Shown piece by piece: positions 35,772-44,374 of a DNA stretch of 64,000 nucleotides; the stretch's first letter is position 1, and every line of letters begins with the position of its first letter. The DNA comes from Methylocapsa sp. D3K7. GTDB lineage: Bacteria; Pseudomonadota; Alphaproteobacteria; Rhizobiales; Beijerinckiaceae. Both the position numbers and the translations under genes were made by a program. The notes beneath the pieces were generated by a model. That model did not search any database. It saw only the letters and a program-made list of their open reading frames with translations, and had not been told where the DNA came from. Where the stretch lies: NCBI RefSeq assembly GCF_029855125.1, contig NZ_CP123229.1:2356001-2420000 (forward strand). Direction: 5' to 3'.

Positions 35772-36188
35772 CTAGTCCAGGATTTCGACGATGCGATTAG
35801 TCCGCGGGTCGACAAGGACGGTTTGTCCGTTGATCACAGCGTAACGATAGTCGCGGACCCCGTATTCTTGAGGAACATCGTAATATGTAACCTCTCCGCC
35901 GGGCAGAACAGTTCCTACCCCAATGCTGTCTCGGTAGCTATAGGATGTATGATGTTGACGGCCTACATATTCATGAAAGCGTGGGCGCTGATCAAGCCCA
36001 AGCAGTCCTTTGACTCCGCCTGTGACACCACCGACGACACCGCCCACAACCCCACCCACCGGACCGGCGACGGCATTTCCTTCAGCCGCGCCTTGTGCCG
36101 CACCCCGCGGTACGCCTTGCGCTGATACGGCAAAAGGCGATGACAGCAAGAGGGCGAGCGAACCAGCAGCGACGAATATATTTTTCAT
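35772..36188 (-). CDS. Exported DUF1236-like protein with Gly-rich segment
   Basis: About 138 residues from ATG 36188. Signal peptide: IFVAAGSLALLLSSPFAVSAQ. Then a glycine/valine-rich region GPVGGVVGGVVGGVTGGVKG. The C-terminal half has VLPGGEVTYYDVPQEYG and YAVINGQTVLVDPRTNRIVEIL, the small beta domain typical of DUF1236 proteins in Rhizobiales. Role unknown; probably periplasmic. ATG 36200 would add four residues. Confidence 0.8.
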   Translation of the reverse strand: MKNIFVAAGSLALLLSSPFAVSAQGVPRGAAQGAAEGNAVAGPVGGVVGGVVGGVTGGVKGLLGLDQRPRFHEYVGRQHHTSYSYRDSIGVGTVLPGGEVTYYDVPQEYGVRDYRYAVINGQTVLVDPRTNRIVEILD

Positions 36189-36367
36189 ACGTTTTTCCCA
36201 TCTCAAAAGTAACACTGAGGTGAAGACAACCATGGTTGCGACCGTTAGTTCCATGATTATGTGGTTGGCGTCCGATTATGCGGTGGTGGCGTTCTTGCAG
36301 ATAATGTCACCACCGAAATGAATATATTCACCATCGAACAGCCGACGAAGGCAAAGGGGAATTCCAC

Positions 36368-36715
36368 CTACTGGTCACTAAAGACAGTCAGCAAAACCTT
36401 GCCCTTCTCGCCGAGGATGCAGATCAAATTCTTTGCCTTGCTGGATGTTTTCTTTTCAATGGAGGCGTCTCCAAGCACCATCGCTTTGATATCGACACCG
36501 CCAATTTGAGCATTCATTTTTATGACGCGGACGCTGTCGAGATCCAGCTCAACGTCTTTTATTGTTGGCGAATGCTCCTTCAACGCGATAAGGCCGCTTG
36601 CTCTGCAGGCGTCAATTTCAGGCGCGTCCGCATTTTCCGAGGCTGTCGTCTCAGAATATGCAGCGATGGGAAAAAGTACCGCAGGAATTAAAATAAGGCG
36701 TGCTTTGAGTCGCAT
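36368..36715 (-). CDS. Exported hypothetical protein
   Basis: About 115 residues from ATG 36715 with a signal peptide (LKARLILIPAVLFPIAAYSE). The mature part (DACRASGLIALKEHSPTIKDVELDLDSVRVIKM, ICILGEKGKVLLTVFSDQ) looks like a small beta-rich domain with two cysteines. No family recognised. Confidence 0.6.
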   Translation of the reverse strand: MRLKARLILIPAVLFPIAAYSETTASENADAPEIDACRASGLIALKEHSPTIKDVELDLDSVRVIKMNAQIGGVDIKAMVLGDASIEKKTSSKAKNLICILGEKGKVLLTVFSDQ

Positions 36716-36777
36716 GTAATGGATCCCCAGTTTGTGATGGGGTAACACTTAAAGTGCAGTTATCGTTCCAATCAGCA

Positions 36778-37029
36778 TCATCCTCTAGGCTCCCTTTTTT
36801 TTGCTGGAGCGGGCGAAGAGAACATCTGGATCACCGGGCAATTGTCGTCGTGGTAACTATCCGGGTAAAAGTAGCGCTCTCCATACGCATTCACATAATG
36901 GAACTCCACATAGTACGCACATTTCTTTCCGTCCCATTTGCATTCGTATGTGGTCAGGAGATAGGGCGACCCATAGCGCGATGCCAGGGCGCATATCGCC
37001 AGCGCGGCAGTCGTCAATTGAACTTTCAT
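36778..37029 (-). CDS. Exported hypothetical protein, 83 residues
   Basis: Start ATG 37029 gives a short signal-like segment (VQLTTAALAICALASR) and a mature part YLLTTYECKWDGKKCAYYVEFHY, with two cysteines and many aromatics, ending in a basic tail. Longer upstream frames lack a ribosome site. Function unknown. Confidence 0.5.
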   Translation of the reverse strand: MKVQLTTAALAICALASRYGSPYLLTTYECKWDGKKCAYYVEFHYVNAYGERYFYPDSYHDDNCPVIQMFSSPAPAKKREPRG

Positions 37030-37142
37030 GAACAGGTTCCTTTGTCTGATGGCGGGTGAGCAAAGGACAGCGAGGTTGCGGGGCTGCCCTTTGCCAGATG
37101 TTCCGGTCGGGTTTCGCTTGTGCGATTTCTGCCGCACCCGAT

Positions 37143-39113
37143 TTACCGCCCGCGCTTGTTCCTGCGGAGCCGCCACCATCCCATGAAGGTTTGTCCGGGG
37201 TTGTAGGTCAGGGCAGGAAAATGTGGGACGCCGCCATTTGGCTTTTTGAAGGAAAACTTCCAGCGCCATACCAAGTCACCAATCGCCTCCTTGATCGCGT
37301 CGCGGCTGTGCTCGAAGGGGTCGGCTGAGTACCTGTTGCGTTTAAACGTTTTGTCGTAAGGGGTGCGGCCCAGCAGGAACGCTTCGCCCGACTCGGTAAA
37401 GACAGTCACATTGTCGCTGCTGTGGCTGATGGCCCTTGAAAGCTCCAGAGGGTCCCGCAGGCTGGCGCCGCCGGTAACCTCCCAGCCATAGCCGTCAGGG
37501 CCGCGCATGCGCCGCCAGAGGATTCGCCGGCCCAGCCGTTCCGACAGGTACTTTGCGGTGGTCTGGTCGTTGACCGCGAATACCATCCACTGGCCGGAAT
37601 TGCCGAGGAACGTTTCCCAGTTCTGGGGATAGAGTTCCTGCAATTGGCCGATATTCTGGATGATCGGCCACAGCTTCACGCCATAGCCCGCCATAAGGCC
37701 CGCGGATTTCGCCAGCTGCTGCAGGCGGCCGAGCGCGTAGAATTCATCGAGGAGAAACAGGGTCGCGTATTTCCCCTTCCGACCTTCGGCCGCCGACTGC
37801 AGGGCGAGATTGACGAACATGCGCAGGAATCGGGTGTGGACATCGAGAAATTGCGGCGGCAGGACCAGATAGATGGTTGTCATGCCGTTGTTCAGATCGC
37901 GCAGGCTGAAATCAGACGCGCCAAGGGTGCGCTGCATGCCCGCGCTATCCAGCCACTTCGTGTGCGCGATGGCAGTCGAGATAACGTCGCCCGCCGCGTT
38001 CTTGCCGGCCTGCAATACCCCGGCGGCGCCGGCCTGCGCCAGCCCGCCCAGCTCCGCCATCTCTTCGAGCGGCGGGCCGTCCGGATGAATCAGCAACCCT
38101 CGCACGGTGGCGAGGTTGCGTTCGTCGTATCCGACGTTTTTCGAAATCATCACATAGTCGATGATCCCGCTGATGAGCGACTTCGCCGAATTATCGAAAT
38201 AGGAATCCTTCGACGAGCTCGGGACGACCAGCGCATCGGCGATCAGATCGACGCGCTCGCTGTAATCAGGGGCTGCCGGGTCGAGCTCGGCGAGCGGATT
38301 GAACCGGGCTATATATCTAAGTAATTTCGGGTCGCGGATTTCGCCCAGCGGGTCGACGATCCTGACCGTATGGTTGAGGCATTCCACCAGGCCGTCGCCG
38401 CCTTGCCCGCGCTTCAGGGCCGTCACGCAGGCATTCTGCCCCTTCGGGTCGATCACCAGCGCCGATCCGGGCCAGGTGAGAAGATTGGGAATGATGACAG
38501 ACCGCCCCTTGCCGCCGCGACTGGTGGCGATTGTGGTGATATGGCGGTCATCCTCGATGCCGACCAGCCATTTCGGATCGTAAAGCGACGCCCCCAGAAG
38601 AATCTGGCCGGGTTGCCACGGATTCGCCCATTCATCCATCAGGCCGGAAAAGCGGGCGGTGCCGCCGAGACCGACATGGCGGCCGCCAATGAACCACCGC
38701 AACGGACGCGTTGTCCGGCCGATGATGATTTTCATGGGCCGCATTGCCGCGCAAACGCAGAGGGGCAGGATCACGGTCATCAGCGGTAAAGCGCGGGGAA
38801 GCAAAGTGGCGAACGCGCAGGCCGTGAGGAAAACGACGACAAAAAGAACTGCGTTCGCGACGATGCCGACCGTCCTGCGGCCCAGCCTCGAATTCCAGAG
38901 CCCGTCGCTTCCGCCCCTGTTCCGCATGGCCTGCAGCAGCCTGGAAAGCCACATCAAAAGGACGACCAGCAGGACGCCCGATATCAGCGGACTGCTTTTA
39001 TAAACTTCATTCGCGTACTCCCGCGGCGCGAGATGCCAGAGCAGCAACGCAAAAGAGTCCTGGTATTGAAGCCACGCATAAAGAGCGGCGCAGACGGCCG
39101 TGAACATAATCAT
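37143..39113 (-). CDS. traG: Conjugal transfer coupling protein (VirD4/TraG family)
   Basis: 656 residues. N-terminal membrane helices (about residues 1-35 and 40-60, then 90-130) are followed by a hexameric ATPase domain: Walker A SRGGKGRSVIIPN with Lys202, DPKGQN, Walker B LFLLDEFYALGR and QNIGQLQELY. It would bring the relaxase-DNA complex to a type IV secretion channel at the inner membrane. GGAGAG upstream of ATG 39113 sets the start. No mating-pair (virB/trb) genes are nearby, so it would need a helper system. It follows the SprT gene by 12 bases. Confidence 0.92.
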   Translation of the reverse strand: MIMFTAVCAALYAWLQYQDSFALLLWHLAPREYANEVYKSSPLISGVLLVVLLMWLSRLLQAMRNRGGSDGLWNSRLGRRTVGIVANAVLFVVVFLTACAFATLLPRALPLMTVILPLCVCAAMRPMKIIIGRTTRPLRWFIGGRHVGLGGTARFSGLMDEWANPWQPGQILLGASLYDPKWLVGIEDDRHITTIATSRGGKGRSVIIPNLLTWPGSALVIDPKGQNACVTALKRGQGGDGLVECLNHTVRIVDPLGEIRDPKLLRYIARFNPLAELDPAAPDYSERVDLIADALVVPSSSKDSYFDNSAKSLISGIIDYVMISKNVGYDERNLATVRGLLIHPDGPPLEEMAELGGLAQAGAAGVLQAGKNAAGDVISTAIAHTKWLDSAGMQRTLGASDFSLRDLNNGMTTIYLVLPPQFLDVHTRFLRMFVNLALQSAAEGRKGKYATLFLLDEFYALGRLQQLAKSAGLMAGYGVKLWPIIQNIGQLQELYPQNWETFLGNSGQWMVFAVNDQTTAKYLSERLGRRILWRRMRGPDGYGWEVTGGASLRDPLELSRAISHSSDNVTVFTESGEAFLLGRTPYDKTFKRNRYSADPFEHSRDAIKEAIGDLVWRWKFSFKKPNGGVPHFPALTYNPGQTFMGWWRLRRNKRGR

Positions 39114-39124
39114 CGCAGGCTCTC

Positions 39125-39808
39125 CTAGGTTTCGGGTGTGTGATTGGATTTGCTGGACGCTTCTGAAGCGCCGGCGGCAGCGTCTGAAATCGTCATCGGC
39201 CCATGTAACGGGCAATGCGGCGGGCCGGGTTCGGCGATCCAGCAAGCCGCGACCCGCACCGTGTACCCGCAGCTGTGATCCGCGCAGGCGGCCTTGAGCA
39301 TGCGGGTTCCTTGTTTCTTCGGGCGATCCGCCACCGCGCCGCCGCCGAGCGTAACGCGGTCGAAGTTCAGCCTTGCGTGGGGAAACGGCCCCAGCGCGGC
39401 CACCACCTCGTTTAAACGCTCTTTGAGCACCGGCCCTGGCAGGGCGTTCCGCATCGGCCCTTCGAGACCGATCTTGAGGGCCGCGTCCCGGAAGGCTTTG
39501 CCATGCTTCGCCTCAGGCGGCAGCGCCGCGTGCACGAGCTCATGCGCGAGTACCCCAAGCACCTCCGCCGGATCAGCGAAATCCGCGCGGATGATAATCT
39601 CGTGGTGGCCGTCGTCGGAGGCGCAGGCATGCCAGCACTCTCCCGCAACCTTCCCTTTTTTGCCCTGCGATGTGAACGCGACCGAACACCGGACCTTCTC
39701 CGGCAAGTGAAGGCCAAGTTTGGCGAAATACGGTCTTAGTTCGTTGATGGCGCCCCGAAGCCAGGCTTCGCGACTGCTGTGGTCGTTGGCCGTGCGAGCT
39801 TTCTGCAT
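39125..39808 (-). CDS. SprT-like zinc metallopeptidase domain protein
   Basis: 227 residues with a zincin site LAHELVHAALP (His89-Glu90-x-x-His93) and an upstream DDGHHEIIIRADFADPAEVLG strand, as in SprT-like proteins of mobile elements. The C-terminal part has CADHSCGYTVRVAACW and PHCPLHG, a likely zinc ribbon with Cys/His pairs. It is transcribed with traG. A role in element DNA-protein processing is possible (inference). Confidence 0.85.
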   Translation of the reverse strand: MQKARTANDHSSREAWLRGAINELRPYFAKLGLHLPEKVRCSVAFTSQGKKGKVAGECWHACASDDGHHEIIIRADFADPAEVLGVLAHELVHAALPPEAKHGKAFRDAALKIGLEGPMRNALPGPVLKERLNEVVAALGPFPHARLNFDRVTLGGGAVADRPKKQGTRMLKAACADHSCGYTVRVAACWIAEPGPPHCPLHGPMTISDAAAGASEASSKSNHTPET

Positions 39809-39936
39809 GTGTCCTTTCCTCCGACAGTCCTGTGTCAGAGGTTGGGTGCACTGCCCCGTTTGACATTAGTCACGGATTGGTCATCGTAACGAACGGCTGC
39901 TGCGACAGGCAAGGACGGAGGCAAATTGGCGCTGGC

Positions 39937-41133
39937 ATGAACCGATCGTCCGAGCCCTTATTCGATGAGGAAGCCCGTCAGGTTATTCGCGAAAAACTGC
40001 TGCACTATACGAGACCGCGCCATATGGGCGTACATGCGCTTGCCAGGAAAATTGAAAATTCACATTCCACGAAGCCACGAATTCCCATCAGCACGTTACA
40101 GAGGTTTCTTCGCGACAGCGCTTGGACAAACGATATGTACGTCGGGTGGCTCAAACGCTTTGCGGAGGACTTGCCGTCTCCCGATCCGATCGCCTCGCTT
40201 GGAATCGCAATGGCGGAATTGTTCGGCTCAAAAGACACAGCGCAATACGCAGAAACTTACAATTTAGAAACCTTGGGCCGGATTGTCAGACGTCACTATC
40301 GCCTTAAATCCACTCTGGAAATGACACCGAATAAAGGATTTTGTCGGGTCGTTGAGTGGGCCGAATACAAGCGATTTTCGATCTCTGCAGGTGTTCTGGT
40401 CTGCAGCGGGGAGACAGTCATTTTAATGCTTCAGGATAATCTGAGCTGTCAGCCTAAACACCTCTTGTTACAGACTAGTTTGGAGTATGGTTGCTGGGAA
40501 TTGTCCGGGCGTGGAACAATGGTGGAATTCGAACCGGGCGTCGCGACGACGTCTCGCCAATTATCATTGTTTTCAATTTCGGCGAAGATGATAAGGCGCG
40601 GACTGGTGCCAGTTGTCGCTACATCTCCGTTGACGCCTACGATTGATAGCTGCCAGCGCTATATGAACTTGGTCGTCGCGAGGAGTTTTAAAAATTTACC
40701 TCCGCCCAGTTTTGATGACTCATCCCTTATTCGGCCTGTCGCAATGAGACCCCGGCAATCGGACGACACGCTAAACGCGGAACACGAAGGCCCGGCAGCA
40801 TTGAACCAGCAATCCATAGCGGATCAGAACGCCTTATTGATTGCCGCAAAAGGCGACGACATAGCGACGGTGCAACGGCTTTATGAAATGGGCGTGGATA
40901 TCAATATGCCGGATTCTGATACAGGATTGACCGCGCTTCATTTGGCAGTCGCCCGGAATGCGCTTGATGTCGCGAGATTTCTGGTAAGCGTGGGCGCGTT
41001 GTTCGTCCCGGACCGGTTTGGCCGTATGCCGACGATAGTCGCAGCTGAGTGCCGGGTGAGCGAAATCATGTGCGATTACATTGTTGAGGCGGAAGCGGCC
41101 GCCGAGACCGAGTCTGGGGCAAAGGGTGTTTAA
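39937..41133 (+). CDS. Ankyrin-repeat protein of mobile-element type
   Basis: 398 residues. About the first 120 (EEARQVIREKLLHYTRPRHMG, KPRIPISTLQRFLRDSAWT) look like a helical, DNA-binding-type region. A middle region follows (residues 120-270). The C-terminus has two or three ankyrin repeats: QNALLIAAKGDDIATVQRLYEMGVDINMPD and TGLTALHLAVARNALDVARFLVSVGA. It is divergent from sprT-traG and faces the oriT/mob genes. Role not known to me. Confidence 0.7.
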   Translation: MNRSSEPLFDEEARQVIREKLLHYTRPRHMGVHALARKIENSHSTKPRIPISTLQRFLRDSAWTNDMYVGWLKRFAEDLPSPDPIASLGIAMAELFGSKDTAQYAETYNLETLGRIVRRHYRLKSTLEMTPNKGFCRVVEWAEYKRFSISAGVLVCSGETVILMLQDNLSCQPKHLLLQTSLEYGCWELSGRGTMVEFEPGVATTSRQLSLFSISAKMIRRGLVPVVATSPLTPTIDSCQRYMNLVVARSFKNLPPPSFDDSSLIRPVAMRPRQSDDTLNAEHEGPAALNQQSIADQNALLIAAKGDDIATVQRLYEMGVDINMPDSDTGLTALHLAVARNALDVARFLVSVGALFVPDRFGRMPTIVAAECRVSEIMCDYIVEAEAAAETESGAKGV

Positions 41134-41321
41134 ACGGCGCCGGTCTCGAACATAGGGCAGATTTGACACTCCCCCTTAAGCCGGATCTTGTCACGCGTTT
41201 TTAATTCGTAAAGCTGCTCTATATCGTTCCTGAATTTGGCATTATCCAGATAAGAATTCGATCTTTTCCGCATTGCGCTATTCACAACATTTGATATTAT
41301 TTTTAGCATTATTTTTTCTAC

Positions 41322-41340
41322 TTATACATTGCTTGTATAA
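41322..41340. promoter_or_regulatory. Inverted repeat in mob promoter region
   Basis: TTATACA and TGTATAA form perfect 7-bp arms around TTGCT, about 125 bases before mobC. It is a candidate binding site for a mob-region repressor or MobC. Confidence 0.4.
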
Positions 41341-41390
41341 ATCTATTGAAAGCGATAGTTGTAAGGCCATATACTGAATAGAGGGGATAG

Positions 41391-41440
41391 CGAGCAATGT
41401 TTTTGTTATACAAAAACGCTCGTCAGGGGGCGCCCCCTGA
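41391..41440. other. Candidate origin of transfer (oriT)
   Basis: Two adjacent structures precede mobC. First, a stem CGAGC-(AAT)-GTTTTTG (41391-41405), loop TTATA, and CAAAAAC-GCTCG (41411-41422), perfect except for the bulge. Second, an 18-bp perfect palindrome TCAGGGGGC/GCCCCCTGA (41423-41440). Stem-loops immediately upstream of mobC and relaxase genes are typical of oriT; the nic position cannot be told. Confidence 0.55.
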
Positions 41441-41466
41441 AACCCCGCTATGAGCGGCCATGTACA

Positions 41467-41835
41467 ATGAATGAACGGACACCACGCTTCCGCCGAGGCG
41501 GCAGGCCTCGCAAAACCGACTCCGAAAAACGCAGGTTGCTGATTGCAGCCCGCGTTCGCCCTGATGAGCTTGCAATCATCGAGGGTCGCGCGGCCGAGGC
41601 CAATTTTCCTTTGTCCGATTTTCTCCGCGAGCAGGCTTTGACCGGCGTCATTATCGTTCGCCGGTCGCGCAGGCTGAGCCCCATCGACCGGCACGACCTC
41701 GCCCGCATCGGCTCGAACCTTAACCAGATCGCGCGTGCCTGCAATACGACCGGGGACACATTTCGCGCGCGTCACATCGAAGCCACCCTTGAGGAGTTGC
41801 GGGGCCTGCTCAGGCGCATCGACGCGCCGGGCTAG
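41467..41835 (+). CDS. mobC: MobC-like relaxosome accessory protein
   Basis: 122 residues: a basic N-terminus (RFRRGGRPRKTDSEKRRLLIAARV) with a ribbon-helix-helix-like region RVRPDELAIIEGRAAEANFPLSDFLRE. Then LSPIDRHDLARIGSNLNQIARACN, the MobC signature. It would bind oriT and help melt DNA for the relaxase. It lies 8 bp before the relaxase gene. Confidence 0.88.
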   Translation: MNERTPRFRRGGRPRKTDSEKRRLLIAARVRPDELAIIEGRAAEANFPLSDFLREQALTGVIIVRRSRRLSPIDRHDLARIGSNLNQIARACNTTGDTFRARHIEATLEELRGLLRRIDAPG

Positions 41836-41843
41836 GCCGCCCC

Positions 41844-42614
41844 ATGAACTGGGCCAAAGGCAGAGCCACCAAGGGTCGCGGGACGTCCTTCAAGGGCGCG
41901 CTTGTTTACGTCCTGCACGATAAGAACGCGCAGTCCTCCGAACGTGTTGGCTTCGTGGATTTACACAATCTGGCAACCGACGATCCGCACCGGGTCTGGC
42001 GCGAAATGAAGGCATTGTGCGATGCCGCCGATGAGCTGAAACAGCGGTCTGGTATCGAGGCGACGGGGCGCAAGCTGACCAAACCGGTTTACGCTTTTAC
42101 CCTCAACTGGCACGAGGCCGACAACCCTGATCCGGCGCATATGCGCGAGACCGCTATGGATGCCTTGCACGCGCTCGGCATGGAAAACCTGCAGGCGATC
42201 ATTGTCGAACATAGAGACAGGCCGCACAAGCATGTCCATGTCATCGTCAACCTGGTCAACCCGGAGACAGGTCAGGCAGCATCCCTCTCGAACGACGCCC
42301 ACAAACTCGACCGGTGGGCCGACGATTACGAGCAGACACGGGGCGTTATCCGCAGTCCGGCCCGCCGCGCCAAATTCCAGGCTCTCGACAATGGCATCAA
42401 GCCGCCGAAGCGGCCAGCAAACGCCAAGACCAGAGAGGAATGGCTGGCCACAAGGAAGCTGAACGGCGAAAAGGCGAAACAACGCGCCGCCGAAATCAGG
42501 ACAGCCTATGCCGCCTATGTCGCAAGGCTAAAGGCCGCACATGGCGACGCGGCCAAAATTCGCTCTATGGAAGCCGACAAGCTGTGGAATGTCAAAGGAA
42601 CCGCGAAATCATGA
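41844..42614 (+). CDS. Relaxase/mobilization nuclease
   Basis: 256 residues. The three-histidine metal motif is HKHVHVIVN (His128, His130, His132), after VYAFTLNWHEADNP and MDALHALGMENLQAIIVEHRDRP. It resembles the Relaxase (VirD2/MobA) family. The nucleophilic Tyr is probably in the N-terminal YVLHDKN segment (Tyr about 19). It is short, with no C-terminal primase or helicase; the C-terminus is a charged helix. ATGA overlap with the next gene indicates coupling. Confidence 0.88.
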   Translation: MNWAKGRATKGRGTSFKGALVYVLHDKNAQSSERVGFVDLHNLATDDPHRVWREMKALCDAADELKQRSGIEATGRKLTKPVYAFTLNWHEADNPDPAHMRETAMDALHALGMENLQAIIVEHRDRPHKHVHVIVNLVNPETGQAASLSNDAHKLDRWADDYEQTRGVIRSPARRAKFQALDNGIKPPKRPANAKTREEWLATRKLNGEKAKQRAAEIRTAYAAYVARLKAAHGDAAKIRSMEADKLWNVKGTAKS

Positions 42615-42979
42615 AAAGCCGTCATGCAAAGGAAATTGCCGCGCAACGGACGGCCTGGCGACTCCTGGCCGAAGATCGGCAGAAAATCTGGTCGGATTAT
42701 CGCCAGACTTTCGGCATTTCGGACTCCGGGCAAAGCCAGACAGAGCAGGAAAGAACCCCTCGCGATCAATTCCAGGATGCGGCATCGGGACGTGACCCGA
42801 CCCGGCGCAAGCCCGAGAATGAGCAGGAATCCTCAGGCAGATCGAACCGACAAGGCTGGCGCGCAAGACGATCGGCAGCAGAACGGAAAGACGATGGATC
42901 ATACCGCGAGCGGGATAGAGGCAAAAGCGATGATAGCGGCGGCCGCAGCCGCCAGCGCGATCGTCACGATCCGGATTGA
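42611..42979 (+). CDS. Charged accessory protein following the relaxase
   Basis: 122 residues from the ATGA overlap. MKSRHAKEIAAQRTAWRLLAEDRQKIWSDY is helical; the rest is a disordered, strongly charged Arg/Ser/Asp tail. Comparable small genes follow relaxases in mobilizable plasmids and may be split-off C-terminal parts. A competing frame (42624-43013) is less protein-like, although it ends with an Ala-rich segment. Confidence 0.55.
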   Translation: MKSRHAKEIAAQRTAWRLLAEDRQKIWSDYRQTFGISDSGQSQTEQERTPRDQFQDAASGRDPTRRKPENEQESSGRSNRQGWRARRSAAERKDDGSYRERDRGKSDDSGGRSRQRDRHDPD

Positions 42980-43025
42980 TAATGCTTCTGCAAGCCGTCT
43001 ATATCGAGCTTGATCAATGTTACTT

Positions 43026-43361
43026 TCAAACCTTCGCGCTCAGTCGCGGGGCGAGGACAGCGCGTTTTACATTTTGCCGCACCTTCACGTTAACGTCGAC
43101 GCGCTGATCCAGACGGCCGAGAACCGTCATGAGACGGTCTACGGTGAAGCGCCCGAGGTTTGCGTTGCGAATCCGGGAGAAATCGGCGGCGGCAATGCCC
43201 GTCAGTTCTCCAGCCTTGCGGACCGTCAGGCCCTTGCGGTCTAAAATTTTAATGATCTGAGCCGCCAGGATGGCGCGCAATTGCTCAAGGTCGGGGTTGG
43301 GCATGTCGAAGTCGCGGAAAATATTGCCGCTCCCTCGAACCAGTTCAAAATCGTCGCTCAT
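43026..43361 (-). CDS. higA: HigA-type XRE antitoxin
   Basis: 111 residues with an HTH_XRE/HTH_37-like core: LEQLRAILAAQIIKILDRKGLTVRKAGELTGIAAADFSRIRN, then FTVDRLMTVLGRLDQRVDVNVKVR. It would neutralise the toxin encoded just upstream and repress the operon. Its start overlaps the toxin stop by four bases, in the toxin-first order typical of higBA. Confidence 0.87.
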   Translation of the reverse strand: MSDDFELVRGSGNIFRDFDMPNPDLEQLRAILAAQIIKILDRKGLTVRKAGELTGIAAADFSRIRNANLGRFTVDRLMTVLGRLDQRVDVNVKVRQNVKRAVLAPRLSAKV

Positions 43362-43705
43362 CGCAGAGCCTCCTTCAATCGTTTGATCCGTTCGCGGATC
43401 AGGTCAATTTCGGCCTTTGGCGTACTGATCCCGCTTTTCGATTTCTTCTGGAACGCATGTACAATCCAGATATCGTCCCCCATTTGCAGTGCGTACACGA
43501 CACGGAAGGCATCCCCTCGATGCTTCAATGCCAGTTCCAGCACACCGGACCCAAAGCCTGTCAGCGGCTTCGCGATGTCAGGGTGTCCGCCTTCGGCAAC
43601 GATGGTCAGGGCGCGGGCCATATCCTGCCGCGCCCCCAAGGGGAACTCCTCGAAATCCTTTCGGGCCGATTTGATCCATGCAATCGGCCGTGTCTTGCGC
43701 GTCAT
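43358..43705 (-). CDS. higB: HigB/Gp49-like (RelE superfamily) toxin
   Basis: 115 residues of the phage Gp49-like family: IAWIKSARKDFEEFPLGARQDMARAL, GFGSGVLELALKHRGDAFRVVYAL and IWIVHAFQKKSKSGISTPKAEIDLIRERI. This fold usually cleaves mRNA on ribosomes. Coupled to the antitoxin gene. Two palindromes lie directly upstream. Confidence 0.9.
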   Translation of the reverse strand: MTRKTRPIAWIKSARKDFEEFPLGARQDMARALTIVAEGGHPDIAKPLTGFGSGVLELALKHRGDAFRVVYALQMGDDIWIVHAFQKKSKSGISTPKAEIDLIRERIKRLKEALR

Positions 43706-43710
43706 CCCTT

Positions 43711-43741
43711 ATATGTTGTCATATCTGACTACATCAAGTCA
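43711..43741. promoter_or_regulatory. Candidate higBA operators
   Basis: ATATG-TTGT-CATAT (43711-43724) and TGACT-ACATCA-AGTCA (43726-43741) are two perfect inverted repeats just before the toxin start, the normal place for antitoxin binding. Confidence 0.5.
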
Positions 43742-43843
43742 ATAATATTCCGGCAGCTGAGGCTGATCTGAATTTGGAAAATTATGAATATTGCAGTATA
43801 ATTAACTGTAGAAACAATAGGCATCAGGACCGCCGAAAGCAGC

Positions 43844-44152
43844 GTGATCGATAAAGACAGGCATGAAAAAGAAGGCCGAAAGTTCGCTTCTGACCGGTTG
43901 CCGGATGGCCCGACCGCCAAGCGGAGCCCTCAATATCTCGACTTTGAAGAGGCCCGCCAGCTTCTTGCCGGGATGAATGTTCATCTCACGCGCCGCCAGA
44001 TTAAACGCTCATCTGACAAGGACGCTACAGGAAAACGCAAGCTGCCCTGGTTTATCGATCCTATCGAGGGGCGCCTTAAAATCGAAAGAAACGCCCTGCT
44101 GAGCGCTTATTTCAATAGACAGGTTGAAGCGGAGCGCAATTGTTATAAATGA
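43844..44152 (+). CDS. Hypothetical DNA-binding-like protein
   Basis: 102 residues, GTG start with no strong ribosome site. YLDFEEARQLLAGMNVHLTRRQIKRSSDK followed by KLPWFIDPIEGRLKIERNALLSAYF suggests an excisionase-like winged helix. Just upstream of an integrase N-terminal stub. The function is an inference from position. Confidence 0.45.
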   Translation: MIDKDRHEKEGRKFASDRLPDGPTAKRSPQYLDFEEARQLLAGMNVHLTRRQIKRSSDKDATGKRKLPWFIDPIEGRLKIERNALLSAYFNRQVEAERNCYK

Positions 44153-44200
44153 ATTCCGAAGATATTGCAGTTTATCAAACGTATTTGCTATTAGTATAGT

Positions 44201-44360
44201 ATGTCAGACATAAGAAAAAGAACCGGCGCAAAGGGCACTACATATCAGGTGCGTTACCCAGACAGTAGTCGCAAGTCTGGCTACACCTACGTCAGCTTCG
44301 ATACGCTAAAAGAAGCGCGCGCGTTCTTAGAAGGCGGCCTGGTACGAAAGAAGAGGGGAC
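44201..44360 (+). pseudogene. Tyrosine integrase, N-terminal stub
   Basis: MSDIRKRTGAKGTTYQVRYPD, YTYVSFDTLKEARAFLE is the beta-rich arm-binding start of a phage-type integrase. It ends about 50 residues in; the frame then runs into antisense of an unrelated DUF3489 gene. No catalytic domain. It probably marks the right limit of the mobilizable element. Confidence 0.65.
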
Positions 44361-44374
44361 ATACGCGATCTGAG

